The notes under the pieces: generated by a model
Told to the model about the DNA's origin: nothing
Seen by the model: only the letters and a program-made list of their open reading frames with translations
The model's database searches: none
Program-made: the position numbers and the translations under genes
Assembly (NCBI GenBank): GCA_014379965.1
Contig: JACMKU010000209.1
Location: 1 to 50,391 of the forward strand
From: Chitinophagaceae bacterium
GTDB taxonomy: Bacteria; Bacteroidota; Bacteroidia; Chitinophagales; Chitinophagaceae
DNA: 50,391 nucleotides
Direction of reading: 5' to 3'
Shown here: in pieces, positions 16,326 to 25,957 of the stretch
Numbering within the stretch: the first letter of the stretch is position 1
Layout of the letters: each line of letters begins with the position of its first letter

Positions 16326-17552
16326 ATGGAACCAGTCATCGACATACGAGACCTAGGAAAAAAATACAGCATTCGCCAGGCAGAGCGGTATCTCTCCCTG
16401 CGGGATACCCTGACGGGATCCGTGAAAAATGTTTTCAGGAAGAATAACAATTCACATCATGACTTTTGGGCACTGAAGGATATCAATCTGAAAGTGGAGA
16501 AGGGCGAACGCTTGGGAATCATTGGGAGAAATGGTGCTGGCAAGAGTACACTTCTCAAGATACTAAGCAGGATAACGTGGCCTAGCAAGGGTACTGCAAT
16601 CATTCGTGGCAGGTTGGCAAGCCTCCTGGAAGTGGGCACGGGATTTCATCCGGAACTTACGGGCAAAGAGAATATATATCTCAATGGTGCAATACTCGGC
16701 CTGCGAAAGCAAGAGATCGATCACCAATTCGATGCCATTGTCGATTTCAGTGGTGTTGCTTCCTTCCTGGAAACACCATTGAAGAATTACAGTAGTGGGA
16801 TGCAATTGAGGCTTGCATTCGCTGTTGCTGCTCACCTTGAGCCGGAAGTTTTGCTGATCGATGAGGTGCTCGCTGTCGGTGACATGGAATTCCAGAGAAA
16901 ATGCATTGGCAAGATGGAGGAGGTAAGCAGGCAGGAAGGAAGGACTATTCTTTTTGTAAGCCACAACATGAACCAGCTAAGGCATCTTTGCCGCACAGCA
17001 ATACTTCTAAACGAAGGGCAAATACATTTCAAAGGTGATATTAACGATGCGATTCGTGAGTATTCCTCCCTGGCAGGAACGATTGAGAGTCACCAATGGC
17101 AAAACAACGAACCTGATGCTGACCATGCAATAAACAGTATCCGGTTGCTGACTAATGGAAAGATATTGGAATCATCGGTCAGTAAGTCCGATGATTTGTC
17201 TGTCGAAATAAATCTTGGATCGAGGACGACAATTGAGAATAGCATAGTTGCCATCAGGGTGACAAACCAGGAGAATATACCGGTGTACACAACCACGAAT
17301 GCGGATGACTCGCTTCGAACGCCGTCGGTAGATAAAGGCCTACACACCTACCGCGTTAAACTCCCGGTGCATTTGCTTATACCCGGAAGATATAGCCTGA
17401 TTGTATCATGGAACATTCCCGGGATTGCGGAACTATCAAAAGTAGAGGATAAACTATACTTTGATCTTACTGACGACTTATATCCGGCCGACATATTGCG
17501 AGATGGGAGGCTGGGGGTGATCAACAAGACAATTACCTGGGAAAAGCTATGA
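16326..17552 (+). CDS. ABC transporter ATPase with C-terminal carbohydrate-binding domain (Wzt-like)
   Basis: A 408-residue ATPase that powers polysaccharide export with the permease upstream. Walker A GRNGAGKST (67-75), signature YSSGMQLRL (155-163), Walker B VLLIDE (175-180) and the switch His in VSHNMNQLRH. LEVGTGFHPELTGKENI is typical of the Wzt/TagH branch. Residues 245-408 form an extra domain like the Wzt C-terminal domain, which recognises the end of the polymer; its presence suggests export depends on a terminal modification, possibly methylation. The gene overlaps the next one by ATGA. Confidence 0.92.
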   Translation: MEPVIDIRDLGKKYSIRQAERYLSLRDTLTGSVKNVFRKNNNSHHDFWALKDINLKVEKGERLGIIGRNGAGKSTLLKILSRITWPSKGTAIIRGRLASLLEVGTGFHPELTGKENIYLNGAILGLRKQEIDHQFDAIVDFSGVASFLETPLKNYSSGMQLRLAFAVAAHLEPEVLLIDEVLAVGDMEFQRKCIGKMEEVSRQEGRTILFVSHNMNQLRHLCRTAILLNEGQIHFKGDINDAIREYSSLAGTIESHQWQNNEPDADHAINSIRLLTNGKILESSVSKSDDLSVEINLGSRTTIENSIVAIRVTNQENIPVYTTTNADDSLRTPSVDKGLHTYRVKLPVHLLIPGRYSLIVSWNIPGIAELSKVEDKLYFDLTDDLYPADILRDGRLGVINKTITWEKL

Positions 17553-18490
17553 GCATTGTTAACAGCCCTTTTTTTTATAACCTGGTTCTGCGCAACTATT
17601 CCCCACTAAAGCGAATGGGAATGTTTGAACGCTTGTGGAGGCAGGTGGCGTCAACACGATTCGATGTACCGACGATGCTCTATGGTGCAACGGCAACGCT
17701 CCCCTCCGACTTCTCGTTGCCTGTCACAGCCAGGGAGTTCCCCAGTTTTAATAATCCGTTTCTAGAGCTCGTTCATTACTGTCACCGTCGCGTCGACAGG
17801 AAACTGGTGATCATCGACGTCGGTGCATCTATTGGCGACGGCTTCCTCTTTATCAATCAGAACCTGCCATCAGCAGTAGAAAAATACATATGTATTGAGG
17901 GGCACCCACGATTTTTCGATTACCTCAAACAAAACACGGCAACTTATAATAATGTCCTACCGCTCCAGGCAGTGCTTTCCGATCGCCGCGAGCAGATTAG
18001 CAGCCTCGTGGGAATACATGAAAGTACGGCCAGTGCGCAGGGTGATAAAAGGATCGAAGCCGTTCCCCTCGATGAGTTACTCGATAGCGAAGGATCCGCT
18101 TTCGATATCATTAAGATCGACACCGATGGATTCGATGGCCGCGTGTTAAATGGATCCAGGAACATTCTAAACCGATCACAGCCCTATCTGATATTTGAAT
18201 ATCATCCGTTGTTGATCAGCCAGACGAAAAATAATCTTCTCCAACCTTTCGACGTACTTGAACAATGCGGTTATAGCAGGCTTCTCTGGTATGATAAGTT
18301 CGGTAAGTTCAGCCACGAGTCGAAAGCTTCTGATATAGAATTACACAAGAAATATGCAGACGACTGCCTTCGGCAATCAACCGGAGCCGATCCACATTTT
18401 GACATCATCGCGCTGCCGCCGGCTGATGAGGGAGATACCGACGAACTTGCTAATTGTACCTTTTCATCCAAAAAAATATTTCAGTATTGA
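17549..18490 (+). CDS. FkbM family methyltransferase
   Basis: A 313-residue SAM-dependent methyltransferase. The SAM-binding loop is VIIDVGASIGDG (87-98), the acidic residue of the second strand is in YICIEGHP, and IIKIDTDGFDGRVLNG is the FkbM hallmark (compare IKIDVEGxE). FkbM-family enzymes O-methylate sugars or polyketides. The start overlaps the Wzt gene stop, so it is cotranscribed and translationally coupled. Methylation of the polymer end is a known export signal in Wzt-CTD systems, which makes this gene a good candidate for the capping step; that link is inference. Confidence 0.87.
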   Translation: MSIVNSPFFYNLVLRNYSPLKRMGMFERLWRQVASTRFDVPTMLYGATATLPSDFSLPVTAREFPSFNNPFLELVHYCHRRVDRKLVIIDVGASIGDGFLFINQNLPSAVEKYICIEGHPRFFDYLKQNTATYNNVLPLQAVLSDRREQISSLVGIHESTASAQGDKRIEAVPLDELLDSEGSAFDIIKIDTDGFDGRVLNGSRNILNRSQPYLIFEYHPLLISQTKNNLLQPFDVLEQCGYSRLLWYDKFGKFSHESKASDIELHKKYADDCLRQSTGADPHFDIIALPPADEGDTDELANCTFSSKKIFQY

Positions 18491-19485
18491 ATAAGCGAAA
18501 GATTCTTGTACGCGTTCTTTCCATCCTGGTTAAAGACCCGGGGTTGACTGCTTCGCTACTCGGAAACGTCTTCAAGCTATTTCTACTGAGTCTTAAATCC
18601 CTTTCCCAAGGAAAAAGAATAATCGTCGTAGCGCTCACAGAACACCTTGGTGACGTGGTTGCCACAGAGCCTATAGTTTCTTTCCTCAAAGAGAAGAATC
18701 CTGAGTCAATTCTTTGCTGGGTCATCGACCGACGATATGCAGCTATAACCCGATCGAATCCCGCTGTCGACAGCACGATTACCGTGACTAGCTTCAGCGA
18801 ATGGGTGTTGTTGAAATATTTCCTTAGCGCAAAAAACAGTTTTGACCTTCATATTGATGGCAAATGGTGTAGCAAACACGGTCTTGTCAACAAAAAGCAG
18901 GAATCGTTTGGCATCACGCTAGATAACTACCTCCAAAAAGGCAATCTTTTGTATGGGTTTAGTAGGGCTGGTGGAATCGAAATGCCGGCAGAAAGTCCTC
19001 CTACCCTTCACCTTAAAAATGATGCTGTTTCACTGAAGGACAAATACGTCGTATTCCACACAAGCGCGAATAACATTGTCAAAGAATGGAATTCGGGTGC
19101 ATGGCAGAGTACAGCCAAGTTTATCATTGAGAATTATCCACGCTACCATATCATAGAGACTGGATTTAAGAAAAATCTGGATACTCCACTAGAACGTATC
19201 GTGGATATGACTGGGGAGAAGGAACTGGATGTGCTGGCAAGCCTCATCAGAAATGCGGATATCTTCATCGGCCTCGATAGTGGTCCAGCTCATATGGCAA
19301 ATGCGCTCAATAAGGAAGCCATCGTGTTAATGGGAACATTAGATAATTTTGAGGAGTACATGCCGTTTTCGGGAAAATTCCAGCGGGAGGAAAAACAGGT
19401 TATCGTGCGTCATCGAGGGCCTCTCAGGGAAATGCCTTTCGAATCCGTGCTTGATCTATTAAGTAAAAAATTTGATTCTCGTTAG
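18487..19485 (+). CDS. Glycosyltransferase family 9 (heptosyltransferase-like)
   Basis: About 332 residues, GT-B fold. IIVVALTEHLGDVVATEPIVSFLKEK corresponds to the N-terminal start of GT9 enzymes, and NADIFIGLDSGPAHMANAL (the DSGPAH motif) is the nucleotide-sugar site typical for heptosyltransferases. No ATG exists in frame before the conserved domain. I favour TTG at 18487, which overlaps the FkbM stop (TTGA) in the manner of a coupled start; a TTG at 18454 is the alternative. It probably adds a sugar to the polymer or its core. Confidence 0.8.
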   Translation: MNKRKILVRVLSILVKDPGLTASLLGNVFKLFLLSLKSLSQGKRIIVVALTEHLGDVVATEPIVSFLKEKNPESILCWVIDRRYAAITRSNPAVDSTITVTSFSEWVLLKYFLSAKNSFDLHIDGKWCSKHGLVNKKQESFGITLDNYLQKGNLLYGFSRAGGIEMPAESPPTLHLKNDAVSLKDKYVVFHTSANNIVKEWNSGAWQSTAKFIIENYPRYHIIETGFKKNLDTPLERIVDMTGEKELDVLASLIRNADIFIGLDSGPAHMANALNKEAIVLMGTLDNFEEYMPFSGKFQREEKQVIVRHRGPLREMPFESVLDLLSKKFDSR

Positions 19486-19486
19486 T

Positions 19487-20461
19487 ATGCCGTTGTTCTC
19501 AGTCATTATTCCCAATTATAACTACGCCGTTTACCTGGAGGAGCGTATCCGGTCAGTGCTTGAGCAAGGTTACCAGGATTTCGAACTAATTCTCCTCGAC
19601 GACGGTTCCACGGATGACAGCAAGTCTATTATTGAAAAATACCGAGATCACCCGAAAGTCAGTCACGTGGTCTACAACTCTAAAAACAGTGCTTCGACTT
19701 TCAGCCAATGGAAAAAAGGCATTGAACTCTCTGCAGGCGACTGGATATGGATTGCCGAAAGCGATGACTCAATAAAAAATGATTTTCTCCAGGAGGCGGC
19801 GAACGCCATCTCTGGACATCCAACGATCGGTCTTTTCTATTGTGACGGCGTGATACTCGAAGAAGGTGGATCACTGGATGGCAAACGATTCTCCAGCATA
19901 AAGAACCACATTTTCAAAACAAGGAAATGGACTACTTCGTACTTCTCGACTGGACGTCTGGAACTGAACGATTTTCTGAAGTTCGACAATACGATCAATA
20001 ACGTTAGTGGGACAGTATTCAAGAAAGATCTGCTAACGAAAATATCACCGGGCTTCGAGTCTTTCAGGTATTATGGCGATTGGTTCCTGTATATACAGCT
20101 TGCGATGATCACAGATATCTATTATTGCAGCCTCGACCTCAACCTCCACAGGAAACATGAGAGCAGCGTTCTCAATTCTGCTACTTCACCCACGACAAGC
20201 AGGACTGAGTATTTCAGGATACTGAAGTTACTTACTGATTCGCCTGTCGTCACTGCGAAGAAGGATCTGGTGAATCATTTTGGCTATCATTTCCTGCATT
20301 TGGGATTATTCACGCATTCGCCCAAGAGCAGTCTTTCGATCATTACAAACTACATGAGGATTGATATGTCACTCGCTTTGAAAGTTCTTCCCCGGCTTGT
20401 TGGCGCCAAATTATTCAGGAAGACGTACCGGGAGAGCAAAGTAATCGATGTAAACTATTGA
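19487..20461 (+). CDS. Glycosyltransferase family 2
   Basis: A 324-residue inverting GT-A glycosyltransferase. The N-terminus FSVIIPNYNYAVYLEERI and the nucleotide site LILLDDGSTDDS are classic for GT2; WIAESDDS contains the metal-binding DxD-type acidic cluster; GDWFLYIQLAM is the acceptor region. The ATG at 19487 lies one base after the GT9 stop. It probably extends the surface polysaccharide. Specificity not visible. Confidence 0.9.
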   Translation: MPLFSVIIPNYNYAVYLEERIRSVLEQGYQDFELILLDDGSTDDSKSIIEKYRDHPKVSHVVYNSKNSASTFSQWKKGIELSAGDWIWIAESDDSIKNDFLQEAANAISGHPTIGLFYCDGVILEEGGSLDGKRFSSIKNHIFKTRKWTTSYFSTGRLELNDFLKFDNTINNVSGTVFKKDLLTKISPGFESFRYYGDWFLYIQLAMITDIYYCSLDLNLHRKHESSVLNSATSPTTSRTEYFRILKLLTDSPVVTAKKDLVNHFGYHFLHLGLFTHSPKSSLSIITNYMRIDMSLALKVLPRLVGAKLFRKTYRESKVIDVNY

Positions 20462-20489
20462 ATGATCTTTACGTGGGTAGAATATTGGA

Positions 20490-21287
20490 ATGAAAAAAAC
20501 GATAAAGCAATTCTTGCATAAAAACGGCTGGTATTACCCCATCCGATATTCGGCGATCTTCCGTCTTTATCAACGTTTCTTCAAGCCGCATGAGGCAAGC
20601 GACAGCAGAAGAGAAACCATATTTTACAAATCTTTCCTGCCCCACTGTTCACTCGTGTTCGATATCGGTGCTAACGACGGACATAAAACAGAAGCTTTTC
20701 TAGATTTTGCAGACAACATAGTATCCTGCGAACCTGATGCAGAGAACTTTCGTTTGCTTACTTCCCGCTTCTGGAATAAAAAGAACCGCGTTTTCCTGGA
20801 AAACAAGGCCCTGGCAGACCACGCGGGTGCCGTCGTGCTCCATATTCATCATCCTGGGTCAGCCTTCAATACACTTAGTGATAAATGGCAAGGCATCCTG
20901 GAAAAAAACGGGGAGAACCGATGGGGAGAAAAGATAGCATTCGCGGGAAAACAGGAGGTGTCTGCTATAACACTAGACATACTGATTGCGAAATACGGTC
21001 GACCGGGATTTATAAAGATCGACGTCGAGGGTTTCGAAGAAATGGTTTTGAATGGTTTGTCAAGCCGGGTTCCTTATCTTTCGTTTGAATCATTGATGCC
21101 TGAATATTCGAGAGAGTTTGCCGCATGCCTCTCGCGTATCCAGGCGATCGATCCGGGTTCGAAGTTCAACATATCAGTACACGAGAAACTGGAATTGGCG
21201 GAGTTTGTTGACAGGAGCAATCTGGAGGAATGGATAACTGGCAATATTTCAAATACAGGTTTCGAGGTAATAGTTAAAATGTCATAA
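20490..21287 (+). CDS. FkbM family methyltransferase (second copy)
   Basis: A 265-residue SAM-dependent methyltransferase. LVFDIGANDGHKTEAFLD is the SAM loop, SCEPDAENF carries the ribose-binding acidic residue, and FIKIDVEGFEEMVLNGLS is the full FkbM signature. It differs strongly from the FkbM gene at 17549, so the two are not a recent duplication and may methylate different positions. It follows the GT2 gene after 28 bases, and its stop overlaps the next start (TAATG). Confidence 0.88.
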   Translation: MKKTIKQFLHKNGWYYPIRYSAIFRLYQRFFKPHEASDSRRETIFYKSFLPHCSLVFDIGANDGHKTEAFLDFADNIVSCEPDAENFRLLTSRFWNKKNRVFLENKALADHAGAVVLHIHHPGSAFNTLSDKWQGILEKNGENRWGEKIAFAGKQEVSAITLDILIAKYGRPGFIKIDVEGFEEMVLNGLSSRVPYLSFESLMPEYSREFAACLSRIQAIDPGSKFNISVHEKLELAEFVDRSNLEEWITGNISNTGFEVIVKMS

Positions 21288-22414
21288 TGAAGATCGCGAT
21301 ATTCGAGACGGAACATTTCGAAGGAGCCTTTCCTGTGATCCGGCTGTTTGATCAGCCGGGTAACGAGATCATGATCATTACCACTGAAGAAACAAAAAGG
21401 CGCTTCGACGATCTACTCGGAATCAATTCAAACAGGTATGGCTGGTCAGTGTTACCCACCGGGAATAAGTGCGTTTTCTTTCATGCCTTATACAAGGCCA
21501 TCATGAGACAGAAGCCCGATTTGGTTTACTTAAACACTATAAGCAATAACCATTTTCTGTATGCCCTCGTCCTCGCCCACGTTCGGAATACCCGAATATT
21601 GCTTACAGTCCACGACATCAATTGTCTATTCGAGAGTCGTCTTGAGTATAAGTTTCGTGAAGCGGTCGTTCATAAAGGCAAGCGCTGGTTACTAAAACAG
21701 GTGAATGAATTCAATGTGGTCTCGGATACGATGGTCCAGGAGCTAGGCAAAAAGGTCGGTTCGAGACCTATTCACAATGTGCCTGGCGCGGTTTTCGAGG
21801 GCGACTACGTCCCTCAAAAATTAACTGGGGCGCTGAGGTTGGTCGTTCCGGGTTCACTCGACAGGAAGCGCAGGGACTATGAACAGGTCTTTGAACTGGC
21901 TGAACTCGCTGGGAAAGTTTCGCTTGCATTGGAAATAGTGCTGCTAGGCGGCGCGCGCGATGAATATGGCACGAGCGTTAGAGATCGTGCGAGCAAATTC
22001 CATTCGCCTACGACGAGGATCATCACATATCCGTCAGCCGTAGTTGACCAGCATGAATTCGACGATCAATTGAAGAATGCTCATTTCGTTCTCATCCCTT
22101 CCGTGATACACACAACCATTTGCGGAAATATTCCAGAGATATATGGCGTGACCAAATCATCGGGGAACATATATGATGTCATCAAACATGCACGCCCGTT
22201 CATCGTTCCCGAAAAACTTACTGTGTCGCCCGACCTGACGACGAGTTGTTTCAAATATTCGAGTGTAGCCCACCTGATAGAATTCCTTCAATTTCTCACA
22301 ACCACAAGCGAAGAATATGAGCGCTGGCAGCAGGAAGCGCTAAACAACTCGCAGCATTACACTATTGAGAGGGTGAGGGGGAGGAATGGGGGTCTGTTTG
22401 GGGCGGGTGATTAA
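21287..22414 (+). CDS. Glycosyltransferase (GT-B type)
   Basis: A 375-residue protein with two Rossmann-like halves. MKIAIFETEHFEGAFPVIRL starts the first half, DLVYLNTISNNHFLYALVL and ILLTVHDINCLF belong to it, and LVVPGSLDRKRRDYEQVFEL opens the second half. PSVIHTTICGNIPEIYGVTKSSGNIYD occupies the place of the donor site. No close family was recognised beyond GT-B. The last residues (RVRGRNGGLFGAGD) are low in complexity, and the stop codon is formed at the edge of palindrome 6, so the natural C-terminus may have been altered. Confidence 0.72.
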   Translation: MKIAIFETEHFEGAFPVIRLFDQPGNEIMIITTEETKRRFDDLLGINSNRYGWSVLPTGNKCVFFHALYKAIMRQKPDLVYLNTISNNHFLYALVLAHVRNTRILLTVHDINCLFESRLEYKFREAVVHKGKRWLLKQVNEFNVVSDTMVQELGKKVGSRPIHNVPGAVFEGDYVPQKLTGALRLVVPGSLDRKRRDYEQVFELAELAGKVSLALEIVLLGGARDEYGTSVRDRASKFHSPTTRIITYPSAVVDQHEFDDQLKNAHFVLIPSVIHTTICGNIPEIYGVTKSSGNIYDVIKHARPFIVPEKLTVSPDLTTSCFKYSSVAHLIEFLQFLTTTSEEYERWQQEALNNSQHYTIERVRGRNGGLFGAGD

Positions 22415-22489
22415 GTTGATTCAGTTGATTAGGAGGGCTGATACGAGTAACCTTAATCAACTCATTCAACTCAATCAACCTAATCAACT
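22409..22489. repeat. Palindromic word array 6 (GTTGATTA family), convergent junction
   Basis: Left arm 22409-22432 (GATTAAGTTGATTCAG type). Right arm about 22453-22487 (TTAATCAACTCATTCAAC type). The loop is about 20 bases. The TAA stop of the left gene (22412-22414) lies in the left arm, and the TAG stop of the opposite gene (22488-22490) overlaps the right edge. Confidence 0.78.
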
Positions 22490-23360
22490 ACAATGGCAAA
22501 GAAGCAAATACCTCCTCCAACCCCACCGACCTTGTTACCTCCGGATCGTCGCTTGTCTCATAAAAATAGTCCGTCAACAAAGGGCTCACTATCTTCTTCA
22601 GAAGACCATAATCATATATTTCCTGTGGACTCGTGCAGTTGAAGATGGCCGTACAGCTCCTGTTATTCGCAAGGGCGAGATGCATGGCTAACGAATCTCC
22701 CGACACTATGTGCTGGCACGAGGCGATGTCGGCAATGTAGTCTCGTATGTTATCACGCTGGTGAAAAACTTTTACGGAAAACCCCTGCGTCTCAAGACTA
22801 CGGATCAGGTCGTCGTAGCCCCACCAATGTTTATTTGGCCATCGGCCTCCCGCCCGTTTTTCTATACCGATCATTGACGTAGGTGTAATGTCTCCGGGAG
22901 AATAGAGGTAGTACGTTTCCCCTGTAAACCTCCTTCCGGTCATATTGAATATGCAATCCTGGTAGGAAGATGTGTTTTCTGCTTTCAGTTCATTCGCGCG
23001 TGTCCTTCCCAACTTCGATATGCGACTCATATCGAACCAATAGGAAGAGTTTTCTGTGTAATCTATGGTTTCGTTGTTTAGATAAACCCCAACAAGCTCC
23101 CCAGTATTTGCATTACTCGCCAGCCTTGCACATTCTTCATCCTCTTCAAGCGAGATGACCTGGGTGAATCGAATCGAATTTAGGTCACTAGCGGCCTCGG
23201 TTGGCGTGAGAGTCGTGAGCGTTGTCAGGCCTTCCGGCATCAGGGCCTTGTTCTCCTCGGCCGTAACCCAATAAATGTTTCCCTGCAATACACGCAGCAA
23301 ACTCGTGGTTCGCACTACATCACCTGCCGCGCCTGTTTTTATGATCAGAAAATTGTCCAT
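22488..23360 (-). CDS. Glycosyltransferase family 9-like protein
   Basis: About 290 residues. NFLIIKTGAAGDVVRTTSLLRVL is the N-terminal heptosyltransferase (GT9) signature, IGIEKRAGGRWPNKHWWGYDDLI corresponds to the central strand with the RWPxKxW motif, and IASCQHIVSGDSLAMHLALAN corresponds to the DSGPAH region, here SGDSLAMH. The start is the ATG at 23358-23360; the frame extends three codons further only with a TTG. It faces the locus in the opposite direction and may act on the core sugar to which the polymer is attached. Confidence 0.8.
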   Translation of the reverse strand: MDNFLIIKTGAAGDVVRTTSLLRVLQGNIYWVTAEENKALMPEGLTTLTTLTPTEAASDLNSIRFTQVISLEEDEECARLASNANTGELVGVYLNNETIDYTENSSYWFDMSRISKLGRTRANELKAENTSSYQDCIFNMTGRRFTGETYYLYSPGDITPTSMIGIEKRAGGRWPNKHWWGYDDLIRSLETQGFSVKVFHQRDNIRDYIADIASCQHIVSGDSLAMHLALANNRSCTAIFNCTSPQEIYDYGLLKKIVSPLLTDYFYETSDDPEVTRSVGLEEVFASLPL

Positions 23361-23382
23361 GCCTTTCAAAAGGTCCTACTAC

Positions 23383-25266
23383 TTATGATTTAGGTTGATT
23401 AAATTCCTCTATCAGTGTCTCCTCATCCCAGCCGGTATCCTTCATCTCTGTTATTTGCTGCAAGTCGCTCTTGAGGGTCAGCTCGAGCTCTTCCATCTTC
23501 GCTCGCGCTTCCACAATGTATTGGTCACGGTCACGTATTGAAGACAGTTTCTTGAGGTTGGCCTCATCTAGTTTGAAGAACATGCGAGCCGCACGTTGTG
23601 CGGCATATGTACGAAAACCTAAAAATTTCATTGCATCTACGCCAACCCTTAATGATGTGTCCAATGTCTCCCGGTAAATATGAAGCATGCCGGCATTCAT
23701 CTGGTCATAGGCATCGAATCGATTTGTGGATCGCACGAGCATTCGCAGGTGAGGGAAATGTTTTTTAATAGTCTCGATAAGTTCTAATCGCTTATCCGCT
23801 GGCTCGATCGTGATAATTATTATCCGTGCATTGGCAGCCCCGGCTGCATGCAACAAGTCGTATCGCGTGGCATCACCAAAATAGACCTTGAAGCCAAGCC
23901 TGCGTAAAAGGTCTACCCGATCGGGGTTGTTATCCAAAATAGTCATCTTCACATTATGCGCTCGAAGGAACCTGCCAATCGTATTTCCAAAATGACCAAA
24001 TCCCGCTATAATCACAGGGTTCTTTTCTTCAATTTCATCAGCACCCCTCTCCTCAACGCTTTCCTTCGTCCCAATCCGTGGTTGTATTAACTTCTCATTG
24101 ATCAAGAGAAACAAAGGAGTAAGTGCCATGCTAATGGCCACAACTGCGACCATCAGATCTACCGTTTCTTTTGGCAATACTCCCTCCTGTAAGGAAAAAG
24201 AAAATAACACGAAGGCAAATTCACCCACCTGGCTCAGGGCAAATGCAAAGATGATATTTGGTCCAATCGCCAATTTAAAGACCTTACCAAGAATAAATAG
24301 CACAACAGCCTTCACCGTCATAAGCAATGCCACCAGCCCCAACACCAGCAGAGGCTGCTGCATGATCAGGTTAAAGTCGATAGAAGCACCGACCGCTATG
24401 AAGAACAGGCCTAGCAGCAGTCCCTTGAATGGATCGATGTCGCTTTCTAGCTCATGTTTATACTCACTATCTGCCAGAACCACTCCTGCGAGGAACGTTC
24501 CAAGCGCCGGGCTCAATCCTACCTGCGTCATCAGGACAGCGATTCCCACAACCAATAATAATGAGGCGGCTGTAAATATTTCCCGTAGACGTGTGGCTGC
24601 TACGATGCGAAATAGCGGCCGAATCAGGAATCTCCCGGCGAGTATGATTGCCGCGACGGATCCAAGTACTACCAACGTCTGCGCCCATCCGGGCAACCCA
24701 CTTACCAGTGTAGAGGATGCGTGATCACCTGTCGCGATGGGGCTGGATGTGGCAAGCAGCGGGAATAATGCGAGCATTGGTATTACCGCTATATCCTGGA
24801 ACAGTAATACAGAAAAAGAACTTTGACCGGCTGCTGTCTTCATCAATCCTTTCTCATTCAACGTTTGTAATACGATTGCCGTTGATGAAAGTGAAAGGAT
24901 CATTCCCATGGCTAGTGCCTGTTTCCACAGTAAGCCGAAACCAATTCCCAAAGCTGTAAAGAGGATAGCGGTCACCAACACCTGCAATCCTCCAAGACCG
25001 ATTATGGACTTTCTCATTTTCCATAAGAGTTCTGGTTCTAGTTCGAGACCGATGACAAAAAGCATGATCACGACTCCGAATTCGGCGAAGTGAAGGATGT
25101 CCTGCCCTTCCTGGCCGATGAATTTTAAAGCAGCGGGGCCAATAATAACTCCTGCCAGCAGGTATCCGAGTACGGAGCCCAGGCCAAGCCTTTTAGCGAT
25201 AGGAACCATCACTACAGCGGCGGCCAGGTATACCATCGCCTGGAAGAAGAAAGAATTTTGATCCAT
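23383..25266 (-). CDS. Monovalent cation:proton antiporter-2 (KefB-type) with RCK domain
   Basis: A 627-residue inner-membrane K+/H+ antiporter. Residues 1-385 contain about 12 transmembrane segments of the Na/H exchanger fold, with GSVLGYLLAGVIIGP and EFGVVIMLFVIGLELEPELL as CPA2 hallmarks. From about 415 a TrkA-N/RCK domain follows (VIIAGFGHFGNTIGRFLRA, TILDNNPDRVDLLR), which binds NAD and glutathione adducts in Kef systems. The C-terminal tail is acidic and helical. KefB-type antiporters release K+ and acidify the cell upon electrophile stress. The KefF-like gene ends two bases before its start, supporting the assignment. Confidence 0.92.
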   Translation of the reverse strand: MDQNSFFFQAMVYLAAAVVMVPIAKRLGLGSVLGYLLAGVIIGPAALKFIGQEGQDILHFAEFGVVIMLFVIGLELEPELLWKMRKSIIGLGGLQVLVTAILFTALGIGFGLLWKQALAMGMILSLSSTAIVLQTLNEKGLMKTAAGQSSFSVLLFQDIAVIPMLALFPLLATSSPIATGDHASSTLVSGLPGWAQTLVVLGSVAAIILAGRFLIRPLFRIVAATRLREIFTAASLLLVVGIAVLMTQVGLSPALGTFLAGVVLADSEYKHELESDIDPFKGLLLGLFFIAVGASIDFNLIMQQPLLVLGLVALLMTVKAVVLFILGKVFKLAIGPNIIFAFALSQVGEFAFVLFSFSLQEGVLPKETVDLMVAVVAISMALTPLFLLINEKLIQPRIGTKESVEERGADEIEEKNPVIIAGFGHFGNTIGRFLRAHNVKMTILDNNPDRVDLLRRLGFKVYFGDATRYDLLHAAGAANARIIIITIEPADKRLELIETIKKHFPHLRMLVRSTNRFDAYDQMNAGMLHIYRETLDTSLRVGVDAMKFLGFRTYAAQRAARMFFKLDEANLKKLSSIRDRDQYIVEARAKMEELELTLKSDLQQITEMKDTGWDEETLIEEFNQPKS

Positions 25267-25268
25267 GG

Positions 25269-25877
25269 TTATGATTGAACAGTTTCAGGAATAGGATTGA
25301 TCTCATTCAGGTAGGTGCATTTATTCCATTCATCTGGCGTGATGCGATCGTTGATCAATGCTACTAACAATTGTTCATATTGGACAGCGTGCATTTCAAT
25401 ATCAGCATTCGAGAACCGATGCGTGCCATGGAGAACATAAGGTGGAAGGTATTCCATCCCGCAGAGTTTTGCTGTTTGTTCGAAGGGAGCCAACAGTTGC
25501 CTGATCGTATATCGGTTACGGCCAGTCTCGGTATAGGCCTCCTTCGAGCCACCTGACGAGATTACGTTGAAGATCCTCTTACCGGTTAGCTTGTCTCCCA
25601 GCGCTCCGTATGCCCAACCATGCTCAAGGACCAAATCCTCCCATTGCTTGAGCAATGCCGGGCCGCTATACCAATAAAATGGATGTTGCCAGATGATGAT
25701 GTCATGATCGAGAAGAAGCTTTTGTTCTCTTTTAACATCGATGTCGAAGTCTGGGTAGGCCTCGTAGAGATCATGAAAGGTTAATCCTTCCAAGTGGCGG
25801 CAGTGGCGGATTAGGCGCGCATGCACCCTCGACTTTTCGAACGCAGGATGGGCAAATAATAACAGCAGTTTCGACAT
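25269..25877 (-). CDS. NAD(P)H-dependent oxidoreductase, KefF/KefG-like ancillary protein
   Basis: A 202-residue flavodoxin-2 fold protein (PF02525). KLLLLFAHPAFEKSRVHARL starts the FMN-binding region, DIIIWQHPFYWYSGPALLKQWED is the quinone reductase signature, and WAYGALGDKLTGKR and ISSGGSKEAYTE follow. In Escherichia coli, KefF or KefG is needed for full activity of the Kef antiporter and reduces quinone electrophiles. Here it precedes the KefB-type gene by two bases in one transcription unit, so a regulatory partner role is very likely. Confidence 0.9.
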   Translation of the reverse strand: MSKLLLLFAHPAFEKSRVHARLIRHCRHLEGLTFHDLYEAYPDFDIDVKREQKLLLDHDIIIWQHPFYWYSGPALLKQWEDLVLEHGWAYGALGDKLTGKRIFNVISSGGSKEAYTETGRNRYTIRQLLAPFEQTAKLCGMEYLPPYVLHGTHRFSNADIEMHAVQYEQLLVALINDRITPDEWNKCTYLNEINPIPETVQS

Positions 25878-25957
25878 GAAAAATATTTACTGAAATTAAG
25901 TAAACAAAATGGAGGGAGAAAAAGTTCGTGGAGTGCCTAAACGCTTAGTTAAAGATG

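Noticed and set aside
25878..25908. A nearly ideal Bacteroidota promoter on the minus strand (TTTG, 19 bases, TATTTTTC) before the KefF-like gene
   Set aside because: The -7 box touches the ATG of the gene, so transcription would start inside the coding region, and the conserved N-terminus (KLLLLFAHP) leaves no later start.
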